From NCBI RefSeq assembly GCF_030347995.1, contig NZ_JAQIBC010000005.1, forward strand, positions 45,650 to 109,649: a stretch of 64,000 nucleotides of DNA, in the 5' to 3' direction. The notes below the pieces were generated by a model. That model ran no database searches, was not told where the DNA came from, and was given only the letters and a program-made list of their open reading frames with translations. Positions 8,380 to 16,325 of the stretch are shown one piece after another. The position numbers and the translations under genes are program-made. Origin of the DNA: Sulfurovum xiamenensis (GTDB lineage Bacteria; Campylobacterota; Campylobacteria; Campylobacterales; Sulfurovaceae). Position 1 is the stretch's first letter; each line of letters starts with the position of its first letter.

Positions 8380-9514
8380 TACCGATGATTTTGCCCGTAA
8401 ATATGCGTTTATCTATACGGGGATATTGGCTGTTCTGTTGATAGCACCGCTGGTAGTCTATGTACAGCTGCTTTTACAGATAGATGAGGCAAAAGTAAAA
8501 CTCTCTCTTGAATCACAGGCAAAGAAGATCATCACCTCGATGCAGCACTATCAAAACGAAGATCAAGTCTACTATTTCCCACGCTATAAAGAGTATAAAG
8601 CAGCACTCTATACGGATCAGTATGAAGTGATATTTTCCAATTTAGAGTTTGAACCTTTGTCATTTACAGAAGGTTTTCATCAAAAAAGAAATCGTTACTA
8701 TTATGTTTATCCCCTTCCAAACGCTTATTATTTCGGTGCAAGCTATTTATTGGTCTCTACGATTCATACGGCCAATAATATTTACTTTTTTGCTGCTATG
8801 GTCATGATCGCTATTGTGATCGCGCTATTTATATTTTCATTTTTATTGCTTAGAAATTTTTCAAGGCCTTTTGAAAAACTCAATACGCAGCTTGATAACT
8901 TCATCAAAGATTCTATGCATGAGATCAATACGCCTTTAAGTATCATTAACCTCAATTCTGATCTTTTTGCGAGTAAATATGGTGAAAATAAATATCTGTT
9001 GCGAATGAAGTCTGCTGCCAAAACACTTGCGACGATTTACAATGATATGGATTATCTTGTCAAAGAAGGAAGGGTCAAGTATAAAAAAAGCGACTTGGAC
9101 TTTGGTGAATTTATCCAAAATAGAGTAGATTATTTTCAAGAAATAGCAAATCTTAAGCAGATACAACTCCAAACGAATATCCTTTCGGGACTTACACATA
9201 CTTTTTCAAAAACGAAACTGCAACGTATCGTTGACAACACGATCTCGAATGCTATCAAATACAGCAATGACAATAGTAATGTTGAGATCAGTGTATATAG
9301 GGTGGATGACCATATAGTATTTGAAGTACAAGATCATGGTGTCGGTATAAAGGATACGAGTAAAATATTTTCACGATATTACAGAGAGAATGAAGCCAAA
9401 GGTGGCTTTGGTATAGGATTGAATATCGTAAAGAAAATTATCGATGAAGAAGATATTCTTTTAGAGGTCGATTCAAAATTTGGAGAGGGTACTACCTTTA
9501 AATATATCTTCTAA
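8369..9514 (+). CDS. Membrane sensor histidine kinase next to sox cluster
   Basis: A 381-aa histidine kinase. Transmembrane segments at about 12-36 and 138-162 enclose a periplasmic loop of roughly 100 residues. HisKA contains His184 in DSMHEINTPLS; the ATPase domain has NTISNAIKYS (N box), DHGVGI (G1) and GGFGIGLN (G2). The only plausible start is a TTG at 8369, overlapping the end of the regulator gene by 11 nt, consistent with translational coupling; the ATG at 8385 is out of frame. It forms a three-gene signalling unit with the Cache protein and OmpR-type regulator. The 126-nt gap to soxX holds the sox promoter. Confidence 0.88.
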   Translation: MIFNTDDFARKYAFIYTGILAVLLIAPLVVYVQLLLQIDEAKVKLSLESQAKKIITSMQHYQNEDQVYYFPRYKEYKAALYTDQYEVIFSNLEFEPLSFTEGFHQKRNRYYYVYPLPNAYYFGASYLLVSTIHTANNIYFFAAMVMIAIVIALFIFSFLLLRNFSRPFEKLNTQLDNFIKDSMHEINTPLSIINLNSDLFASKYGENKYLLRMKSAAKTLATIYNDMDYLVKEGRVKYKKSDLDFGEFIQNRVDYFQEIANLKQIQLQTNILSGLTHTFSKTKLQRIVDNTISNAIKYSNDNSNVEISVYRVDDHIVFEVQDHGVGIKDTSKIFSRYYRENEAKGGFGIGLNIVKKIIDEEDILLEVDSKFGEGTTFKYIF

Positions 9515-9577
9515 TACTCCATAAAATATACACACATATCTATCAATAATTAAATTTTATGCAGGGTCATTTACATT

Positions 9578-9609
9578 TTTACACTTTCTTTACATTCCTT
9601 TGTTATGAT
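9578..9609 (+). promoter_or_regulatory. soxX promoter with twin TTTACA direct repeats
   Basis: TTTACA occurs at 9578-9583 and again at 9589-9594, exactly 11 bp apart, followed by a TATGAT -10 box at 9604-9609. A third copy (TTTACAT) is at 9570-9576. The repeats cover the position of a -35 box, which suits activation by an OmpR-type regulator. The same arrangement, with the same 15-bp distance from second repeat to -10, occurs upstream of the DUF302 gene at 17552-17583. There is no transcription-start evidence; the promoter call is from sequence only. Confidence 0.6.
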
Positions 9610-9640
9610 GCTTCTTGAAAACAAATAAAAAGGAGTATGA

Positions 9641-10216
9641 ATGCATACAAAGATCAAATGTTTTGCTTATGCAACATTGTTTTTATCAGCTTCAGCATCA
9701 CTATGTGCTGTGGATTTGACAAAAGCATATGATATGCCAGATGCAACAAAGATAATAGAGAAAGATCTATTCCCAGCGGCTAAAACGTACACAATGCCAA
9801 AAAGCTGCGATCTTACAGATGCTAAGGCAATCGCAAGAGGGGAATTTATGTTCCATAATCTCAATGGTGCAAAAGCAAAGGGAAAACTACCAGAAGGTTT
9901 GGCTAAGACTGTTGAGAAAAAAGGTAAAGATGGCAAAGTGAAAAAAGAGCCTAAACAGTATGGTAACTGTGTAGCATGTCATGACATTGAAGGGGCGAAG
10001 GGTGCAGGAAACATTGGTCCTAGTCTTACAGGGTATAAGGAAATGTTCCTAGATACAAAAGTAAGAGATGCACAATTTGTCTATCAGAAAATTGCTGATC
10101 CTAGAGTTGATAATCCAAATACACACATGACAGTGAATCTTACTACAGGACTCTTTACTGAGCAAGAGATTTGTGATTATACTGCGTATGTAGTATCAGA
10201 AAAAAAGAAAAAATAA
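9641..10216 (+). CDS. soxX: Sulfur oxidation c-type cytochrome SoxX
   Basis: Monoheme cytochrome subunit of the periplasmic SoxAX complex, which couples thiosulfate oxidatively to the carrier SoxYZ. At 191 aa it has a signal peptide (about 1-23, ending LCA), one heme c site CVACH (Cys110, Cys113, His114) and a likely axial Met in THMTVN near residue 158. The insertion rich in Lys at about 88-105 (VEKKGKDGKVKKEPK) is typical of longer SoxX forms. It is the first gene of soxXYZAB; the order X-Y-Z-A-B is the canonical one. AAAGGAG lies 8 nt before the ATG. Confidence 0.93.
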   Translation: MHTKIKCFAYATLFLSASASLCAVDLTKAYDMPDATKIIEKDLFPAAKTYTMPKSCDLTDAKAIARGEFMFHNLNGAKAKGKLPEGLAKTVEKKGKDGKVKKEPKQYGNCVACHDIEGAKGAGNIGPSLTGYKEMFLDTKVRDAQFVYQKIADPRVDNPNTHMTVNLTTGLFTEQEICDYTAYVVSEKKKK

Positions 10217-10229
10217 AAGGAACTAAAGA

Positions 10230-10697
10230 ATGGAAAGAAGAAATTTTATAAAAAGTATCTGTGCAGCATCAGCTGTAGCAGCGACAGTGACACCTTCGGC
10301 ATTATTTGCAAAAGAAGCACCAAAGGGTGGAAATATATTGAGTTATGATGCAGCAGTAGCAGCTATCACAGGTGGAAAAGCAGTAGCAGACAGTGATAAA
10401 GTGAAGTTAACAGTACCTGAAATTGCAGAAAATGGTGCGGTTGTACCTGTAAAAGTTGATGTAGATCATCCTATGGAAGAAAACAATTATGTAAAAGCGA
10501 TCCATGTATTGAGTACCAAAAATGGTAATGCAAGATGTGCAGATGTCATGCTTACACCGTTAAATGGAAAAGGATATTTTGCAACAAGAATCAAATTGGG
10601 TGGAACACAAGATGTAGTTGCCTTGGTAGAGCTTAGCAATGGTACATTTATAAAGTCAGCGAAAAGTGTTAAAGTAACAATCGGTGGATGTGGTTGA
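10230..10697 (+). CDS. soxY: Thiosulfate oxidation carrier protein SoxY
   Basis: Sulfur-carrying subunit of the SoxYZ scaffold on which all Sox intermediates are bound. The 155-aa chain opens with a Tat-type signal (ERRNFIKS, then a hydrophobic stretch to about residue 27, SALFAKE). The C-terminus is the swinging arm VTIGGCG with carrier Cys154. Most SoxY proteins end GGCGG; here the chain stops one Gly earlier. The Tat signal on SoxY only is expected, since SoxZ is exported with it by hitch-hiking. It is 13 nt downstream of soxX and separated from soxZ by an unusual 103-nt gap. Confidence 0.95.
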   Translation: MERRNFIKSICAASAVAATVTPSALFAKEAPKGGNILSYDAAVAAITGGKAVADSDKVKLTVPEIAENGAVVPVKVDVDHPMEENNYVKAIHVLSTKNGNARCADVMLTPLNGKGYFATRIKLGGTQDVVALVELSNGTFIKSAKSVKVTIGGCG

Positions 10698-10743
10698 TCT
10701 CATAAAGAGATATTTTAAACATAGAAATTTTTAGCTTGAGGCA

Positions 10744-10794
10744 TGAAAGAAGGGCATGACCTTTCTTTGAAAGTATGATAATTATAATAAAGGA
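10744..10794 (+). other. Imperfect stem-loop in soxY-soxZ gap
   Basis: Within the 103-nt spacer, AAAGAAGG at 10746-10753 can pair with CCTTTCTTT at 10760-10768 (eight pairs, one bulged T, 6-nt loop). A TATGAT/TATAAT-rich stretch at 10774-10788 and AAGGA at 10790-10794 precede the soxZ ATG. The stem could protect or process the message, or mark an internal promoter for soxZAB. It has no U-tract directly after it, so a full terminator is unlikely. Confidence 0.4.
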
Positions 10795-10800
10795 AAACAG

Positions 10801-11136
10801 ATGGCAGAAAGAAAGTCAATGATAAAAATTAAACCTAAAAAGTTTAAGGTGGGAGATACAGTAAAGGTTGATTTTATTGTAATTCACCCGATGGATACAG
10901 GATTACAAAAAGATAAAAAAACTGGAGAGATCATCCCAGCACACTTTATAGATAATATTACTTTCTCATTAGATGGTAAGCCATTTACAACTATGAAAGT
11001 GTGGGAAACTGTTTCAACAAACCCTTATTTTTCAGTGAACCTAAAAGTACCTGGTAAAGGTACGATCACAGTTGATTATACAGACAATACGGGTGAGAAA
11101 AACTCTAAGAGTAAAAAACTTAAACCAAAAGGATAA
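10801..11136 (+). CDS. soxZ: Thiosulfate oxidation carrier complex protein SoxZ
   Basis: Partner of SoxY in the heterodimeric sulfur carrier. A 111-aa all-beta protein without a signal peptide, as expected for co-export with the Tat substrate SoxY. Landmarks are KIKPKKFKVGDTVKVDFIVI and the HPMDTG segment near residue 30, then YFSVNLKVPGKGTITVDYTD near 80-98. It contains no Cys. It is followed 3 nt later by soxA, so soxZAB is tightly linked even though soxY lies 103 nt away. Confidence 0.95.
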   Translation: MAERKSMIKIKPKKFKVGDTVKVDFIVIHPMDTGLQKDKKTGEIIPAHFIDNITFSLDGKPFTTMKVWETVSTNPYFSVNLKVPGKGTITVDYTDNTGEKNSKSKKLKPKG

Positions 11137-11139
11137 GCA

Positions 11140-11916
11140 ATGAAAAGAGTCATATTACCATTAGCTCTTTTGACGGCTATGGGGACTGTAACGGTAAGTG
11201 CCAGTGAGCAGTTCGCTATGAGTGATGCTGATAGAGCTATGTATTCAGAAATGTTAGAAAATAATCCCGCTGATATCTTTGTAGAAGAAGGTGGAGAGAT
11301 TTTTGAAGAAGAGATAGGTGGAGAAGCAGCTTTAGCAAAATTTTTAGGTATTTCTGAAAAAGAGTTGCCAAAATACGTTGCTGGTTTCCCAAGATATATC
11401 AAAAAGCTTGGTAATGTTGTAGGACTTGACCAAGTCATGCAAGCAATGCAGGTAGAGCAGGGTAAAGAGAAAACACCACTCAAATCAGGGAAAATGTTCT
11501 CTATGCTTGCTTATGTGAAATCATTGGCAAATGATGAAGTGATCAATATCGATGTCAATGCAGATGAACACATCAAAGCAGCGTATGCATTAGGTGAAGA
11601 AGTATATATGACACCAAGAGGAGGAAGAGGACTTGCTTGTAACTCTTGTCACAGTGCAGATATCATTGGACAAGTACTTCGAACACAACCACTTCCGGAT
11701 CTTGGTGAGAATAATGTTGCTGGTACATGGCCGGCATACCGTATGACAAAGTCAAGTCTTAGAACCACACAAAGAAGATTTCAAGGATGTATGAACAATG
11801 CATTGCTTGCAGTCATTCCTTTAGGATCTAAAGAGATGAATGCTTTGGAAGTATACGTAAATAAACTTGCAGCGGATAAGCAAAAAACTATGGCCATCCC
11901 TGGATTGAAGAGATAA
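11140..11916 (+). CDS. soxA: Sulfur oxidation c-type cytochrome SoxA (monoheme)
   Basis: Catalytic cytochrome subunit of SoxAX in the periplasm. The 258-aa protein has a signal peptide ending near SASEQ (residue about 21). Only one heme motif is present, CNSCH (Cys167, Cys170, His171); the N-terminal second heme of diheme SoxA forms is absent. Cys217 in RRFQGC matches the axial, persulfide-bearing Cys ligand of the active-site heme. It lies 3 nt after soxZ and 9 nt before soxB. Confidence 0.94.
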   Translation: MKRVILPLALLTAMGTVTVSASEQFAMSDADRAMYSEMLENNPADIFVEEGGEIFEEEIGGEAALAKFLGISEKELPKYVAGFPRYIKKLGNVVGLDQVMQAMQVEQGKEKTPLKSGKMFSMLAYVKSLANDEVINIDVNADEHIKAAYALGEEVYMTPRGGRGLACNSCHSADIIGQVLRTQPLPDLGENNVAGTWPAYRMTKSSLRTTQRRFQGCMNNALLAVIPLGSKEMNALEVYVNKLAADKQKTMAIPGLKR

Positions 11917-11925
11917 GGGGATAAA

Positions 11926-13704
11926 ATGGAAATAGATAGACGAGACTTCCTCCAGATCGCAGCAACATTAGGTTTGCTGGGTGCAACTGGAGGAACAAAT
12001 CTTTTTGCCGGTGAAGCCGGTAAAGAGCGTATTAAAAAATTGAGTTTTTCAGATATAGTAGATTTCAAGGCAAAAGGTAAAGCAACGATTTTACATATTT
12101 GTGATTTGCATGCGCACCTTAAGCCACTCTATTGGAGAGAGCCATCTACACTTATTTCTGCAAAGAATTTGGTGGGAACACCAGGATTCATCTGTGGTGA
12201 GAGTTTTCAAAAATATTATGGTATCCAGCCAGGTTCATTAGATGCATATTTTGATACGCATAATGATTTTACAGAACTTGCTAAGAAGTTCGGTAAGATG
12301 GGTGGTATCGCTCATATGAAGCCGATCATTGATCATGTCAAAAAAGAGAGAGGCGAAGAAAACGTCATTCTTGTAGACAGTGGTGATACATGGCAAGGTA
12401 CAGCAGTTGCACTTAAAACTGACGGTGAAGCGATCGTCGATGCACAAAACTATTTGGGTGTAGATGTGATGGTTGGACACTGGGAATTTACCTATGGCAA
12501 GGAACGTGTGCAAGAACTTATCGGTATGTTAAAAGGAGATTTTATCTCTCAAAATGTTATCGATAATGATCCATTCTCGGATGAGTTTGAAGAGCTGATC
12601 TTCCCACCATACTCTATCCAGGAGATAGGCGGAGCAAAGATCGGTATCATCGGTCAGTCATTCCCGTTCACTTCTACGGCAAACCCTAAAAAGTTTACGG
12701 AAGGATGGAGTTTTGCACTACGTCATGAAACACTTCAAGAGTATGTGAATGAACTTCGTAATGAGAAAAAAGTAGACGCAGTCGTTGTACTGAGTCATGA
12801 TGGATTCTCTGTAGACCAGGAACTGGCTAAGAAAGTGACAGGTGTTGACTTTATCTTAAGTGGGCATACTCATGATCCTAGCCCGGAGCCGATTATTGTG
12901 AATGACACAGTGATTATCATCTCTGGTAGCCATGGTAAATATATCTCTAGACTTGATCTGGATATCAAAGATAAAAAAGTAGCGGGTTACAGTTATAAAC
13001 TTATCCCTGTAGCTTCAAATCTTATCCCTGCAGATAAAGCAGGTGAAGAGCTGATTGAAAAATGGTATAAACCTTACAATGAAGAGCTCAATGAAGTACT
13101 AGGTACAACCAAAGGACTTCTCTATAAAAGAGATACATTCTATTCAACGTTTGATTCACTTATAGGTATGGCGATTCAAGACGAGATGAAGTGTGATATT
13201 AACTTTAACCCAGGATATAGATGGGGGACAACAGTACTTCCGGGTGATGACATCTTAAAAGACAATGTCTATGAGATGACAGCGATCACATACCCTGAGG
13301 TTTATACATTTGACCTCAAAGGTAAAGTGATAGCAAAATTGATGGAAGATATAGCAGATAATGTATTTAATTCTAACCCGCTTTTACAACAAGGTGGTGA
13401 CATGAGTAGAATCACGGGTGCAAGTTACAGTATCACTATCTCTGCTCCATCTGGTAAGCGTATCTCAGACTTTATGATCGGTGGTAAGCCTATTGATATG
13501 GAAAAAACCTATAGGGTCTCATCATGGGGAGGAAACTTGCAGAATGTAGGTGAAAACCTTGATAAAAAAGCGATACGTCCAGTCTATGAAGTGGTTAGTG
13601 ATTACATTCGTAGACAAAAAGTGATCGACATTCCGATGGAGTCTAATGTGAAAATATTGGATATGGATTGTGGATGTCCGGTCGAAGGTGCGAAGTGTTC
13701 ATAA
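11926..13704 (+). CDS. soxB: Thiosulfohydrolase SoxB
   Basis: Dimanganese thiosulfohydrolase that removes sulfate from SoxY-bound thiosulfonate in the periplasm. The 592-aa protein starts with a Tat signal (RRDFLQIAATLGLLG). Metallophosphatase motifs are present in order: CDLHAHLKP near residue 60, DSGDTWQG near 151, GHWEFTYG near 184, LSHDG near 290 and SGHTHDP near 313; the C-terminal 5'-nucleotidase domain follows. The SoxB signature GHWEFTYG distinguishes it from ordinary 5'-nucleotidases. It closes the core sox cluster. soxCD is not in this window. Confidence 0.96.
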   Translation: MEIDRRDFLQIAATLGLLGATGGTNLFAGEAGKERIKKLSFSDIVDFKAKGKATILHICDLHAHLKPLYWREPSTLISAKNLVGTPGFICGESFQKYYGIQPGSLDAYFDTHNDFTELAKKFGKMGGIAHMKPIIDHVKKERGEENVILVDSGDTWQGTAVALKTDGEAIVDAQNYLGVDVMVGHWEFTYGKERVQELIGMLKGDFISQNVIDNDPFSDEFEELIFPPYSIQEIGGAKIGIIGQSFPFTSTANPKKFTEGWSFALRHETLQEYVNELRNEKKVDAVVVLSHDGFSVDQELAKKVTGVDFILSGHTHDPSPEPIIVNDTVIIISGSHGKYISRLDLDIKDKKVAGYSYKLIPVASNLIPADKAGEELIEKWYKPYNEELNEVLGTTKGLLYKRDTFYSTFDSLIGMAIQDEMKCDINFNPGYRWGTTVLPGDDILKDNVYEMTAITYPEVYTFDLKGKVIAKLMEDIADNVFNSNPLLQQGGDMSRITGASYSITISAPSGKRISDFMIGGKPIDMEKTYRVSSWGGNLQNVGENLDKKAIRPVYEVVSDYIRRQKVIDIPMESNVKILDMDCGCPVEGAKCS

Positions 13705-13713
13705 AATAAAACC

Positions 13714-13796
13714 GTGCCTCGTCTTTCTGCGTGAAATGTTGTAGTCTTCTTATGAAAGGCGGGGCACAAGCGGTTGTGATATAATCACAGTTTTAT
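13714..13796 (+). terminator. Hairpins after soxB
   Basis: GTGCCTCGTCTTTC (13714-13727) pairs with GAAAGGCGGGGCAC (13754-13767) with two G-U pairs over a 26-nt loop. Directly downstream, TGTGAT-ATA-ATCACA (13775-13789) is a second small hairpin followed by GTTTTATT. Together they could end or trim the soxXYZAB message before the porin gene. A TATAAT at 13780-13785 overlaps the second hairpin, so it may instead be part of the porin promoter. Confidence 0.5.
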
Positions 13797-13851
13797 TATA
13801 ACACAGAGTTAATAAAGTCATTATGACAAAAAATACTAAAAGGGGTAGGAA

Positions 13852-15399
13852 ATGAATAAGGGAATGATCAAAATCAGTATAGCTGCGTCAGCACTATTAT
13901 GTATGGGTACATCTGCGATGGCAGGTGGAGATGTTGCACCAGTTGAACCGGTAGTATCTGTTAAAAAAGATACACCTAAACGTAAACTCAAAGGTAATAT
14001 GGTCGTTGAATATAATGTGTTACCAGGTAGCGTAGACAATATCCGTGATATGTTTGGTGAAGGTATCTTTTATGGAAGACTCAGATCGAATACATTCTAT
14101 TGGGACTGGGATAAAGAAACTTGGGATCCTAGCACTAAAAAAGGTAATTTAGACAATAAAAACTGGGGTGTAGGTGGAAGCCTTATCTATAAGTCAGCTG
14201 TATTGGACGGGTTCAGCTTTACGATGGGCTATTACGGTTCTTTAAATCCTGAAATCTTCAGAATGGATAAAGATGAAGTAGGCGGTGCAAAAGCAGGTAA
14301 AGATACATTTAGCAGACATAAAGTTAGATACGGCAGCAAAGGTGATGACTATCAGGGAAGCTACGGTATGGGAGTACTTGGACAAGCGTATTTAGAGTAC
14401 AATAACGGTACAGTTGATGCGAAAGCTGGTCGTCAACTCTTTGAGTCGGTTTTTACGGCTTCAAATGACACAAAAATGATACCAAATACCTTTGATGGTG
14501 TGTCTATTAGTGCAAAAGTAGCACCAAAAACAACAGCGAGAGTTGCTTGGTTCGCGAAACAAAAGCTTAGAGACCACGAAGATGCGCATGATCTTGTAAC
14601 GTTTAGTACTGCTGATGGTGATAATTGGGCTAATAATGATGATGCAGCTGTTCACAAAGGACTTAGCTATGCTAACTTCGTTGGTGCAGGTGAAGATACA
14701 AACCATGATATGTTCTTAGGGGATATCAAAACTAAAGCTGTAGATAATCTAGACTTTACTTTAAGTGCTTTAACAGTACCTGGTGTTGTGACGGATGTTG
14801 TGGCTGAAGCACACTACAGATTCCCATTAGATAATGGTTGGGCGGTAAGACCTGGTGCGAGATATTTCCATCAGATGGATGATGGTGGCGGGGATGTTGC
14901 CGGATATACAAACCTTACGGGTAAAGTTGCAACAGGTTATGATGCAGGTGTAGCTAATTCACTTGACAGTAGTCTTTTCTGTGGAAGAGTTGATCTTGAA
15001 ATGCCAAACAAAAAAGGTTACTTCAGACTTGGTTACTCAAAAGTGGCAGATGAAGCAGATATCGTTGCTCCATGGAGAGGATTCCCTACAGGTGGATTTA
15101 CAAGAGCAATGGCACAGTATAACTGGTATGCAAATACTGAAACATTCATGGCAAGAGCACACTATAAGTTCAACTCAACATGGACAGCAAGTTTAAGATA
15201 CGCGATCCAAGATTTTGATGATGCTAAAACAACTATCCAGCCTGACAGTAATGTATGGCACTTAGATACTTGGACGAACATCACAAAAAGACTTCAAATG
15301 AGAACACGTATCGGCGTGATTGATGCTGATGTAGGTTCAACAGGAAAAGCAGATACTTCTTATAACGAATATCGTTTAGAGTTTAACTACCTGTTCTAG
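13852..15399 (+). CDS. Outer-membrane porin (OprD-like, Campylobacterota type)
   Basis: A 515-aa beta-barrel outer-membrane protein. The signal peptide covers about residues 1-24 (TSAMAGG), followed by a short Pro/Val linker and then repeated amphipathic strands such as YDGMGVLGQAYLEY-type and ARYAIQDF. It ends in EYRLEFNYLF with the C-terminal Phe typical of barrels assembled by BamA. Similar porins (OprD-like/Opr family) are abundant in Sulfurovum and Sulfurimonas. Its position between soxB and the hydrolase gene suggests entry of thiosulfate or other sulfur anions, but the substrate is inference. AAAAGGGG precedes the ATG. Confidence 0.83.
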   Translation: MNKGMIKISIAASALLCMGTSAMAGGDVAPVEPVVSVKKDTPKRKLKGNMVVEYNVLPGSVDNIRDMFGEGIFYGRLRSNTFYWDWDKETWDPSTKKGNLDNKNWGVGGSLIYKSAVLDGFSFTMGYYGSLNPEIFRMDKDEVGGAKAGKDTFSRHKVRYGSKGDDYQGSYGMGVLGQAYLEYNNGTVDAKAGRQLFESVFTASNDTKMIPNTFDGVSISAKVAPKTTARVAWFAKQKLRDHEDAHDLVTFSTADGDNWANNDDAAVHKGLSYANFVGAGEDTNHDMFLGDIKTKAVDNLDFTLSALTVPGVVTDVVAEAHYRFPLDNGWAVRPGARYFHQMDDGGGDVAGYTNLTGKVATGYDAGVANSLDSSLFCGRVDLEMPNKKGYFRLGYSKVADEADIVAPWRGFPTGGFTRAMAQYNWYANTETFMARAHYKFNSTWTASLRYAIQDFDDAKTTIQPDSNVWHLDTWTNITKRLQMRTRIGVIDADVGSTGKADTSYNEYRLEFNYLF

Positions 15400-15407
15400 G
15401 AGTACGA

Positions 15408-16325
15408 ATGAAGAGCATCATAGCACTGTGTCTTTTTTTATGGACGGCACAGGCGTACGAGTATGCTTTGACGCCTGTCAAGGTCTCTGAAGATGTACAT
15501 TGCTTTTTTGGTGCACTTGAAAATATCACCAAGGAAAACGGTGGTAATATGGTTAATACATGTTTTGTTCAAACAAAACAAGGGTTTGTTGTCATAGACA
15601 GCGGCCCTACGTATGCCTATGCCAAGCAGGCATATACCCAGATGCAAATGATAGAAAATCTCCCTGTAAAGTATGTCATCAATACACATGATCATGACGA
15701 CCATTGGTTAGGTAATAGTTTTTATAAAAGCAAAGATGCTTTGTTGATAGGTCCAAGGACATATGAACAAAATGTAGTTGTAGGTATGGAAACACGAATG
15801 CAGCGTACTCTGGGCAGTGAAATATACGGAAAGACAGAGATCGTCAGTCTTGACACTGTTGTAGATAACAACCTTACACTCAATGTCGGCGGCAAGATCC
15901 TTGAAATTCAACAATTGGTATCAAAAGCACACACCCAGGGGGATCTTATCGTATACTTACCTGATGAAAAAGTACTATTCGCGGGAGATCTAGTGTTTAA
16001 CGGAAGAGTCACTTCCATACGTGACGGTTCGATCATAGGTTCCATTAAGGCATTGGAAAAAATAGAGGCAAGACATCCGAAAGTGATCATCGGCGGTCAT
16101 GGATATAAAACTGATGCGAATGCTACACAGGCACTCAAATCCTACCTTCTTGAAATGAAAGAAGCGGTACTTGATGCATTGGATAATGATGTTTCTATAG
16201 AACAGGTCACTAAAAAAGTCACTATGCCAAAATATAAAGAAATGAAACTTTATGATATATTGCACAGCCGTAATGTCTTTGAAGCGTATCGAGAACTTGA
16301 AATGTATGATGAGGATGAAGAATGA
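15408..16325 (+). CDS. Periplasmic MBL-fold zinc hydrolase (SoxH-like)
   Basis: A 305-aa metallo-beta-lactamase-fold protein with a signal peptide (about 1-16). The zinc signature THDHDDHW carries His94, His96, Asp98 and His99; later ligands are in SKAHTQGDLIVY (near 182), FAGDLVFNGR (near 197) and IGGHGYK. Exported proteins of this kind, often called SoxH or quinoprotein-relay zinc hydrolases, accompany sox clusters; the reaction is not established, though persulfide or thioester hydrolysis is possible. Its stop overlaps the next gene's ATG (ATGA). Confidence 0.83.
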   Translation: MKSIIALCLFLWTAQAYEYALTPVKVSEDVHCFFGALENITKENGGNMVNTCFVQTKQGFVVIDSGPTYAYAKQAYTQMQMIENLPVKYVINTHDHDDHWLGNSFYKSKDALLIGPRTYEQNVVVGMETRMQRTLGSEIYGKTEIVSLDTVVDNNLTLNVGGKILEIQQLVSKAHTQGDLIVYLPDEKVLFAGDLVFNGRVTSIRDGSIIGSIKALEKIEARHPKVIIGGHGYKTDANATQALKSYLLEMKEAVLDALDNDVSIEQVTKKVTMPKYKEMKLYDILHSRNVFEAYRELEMYDEDEE

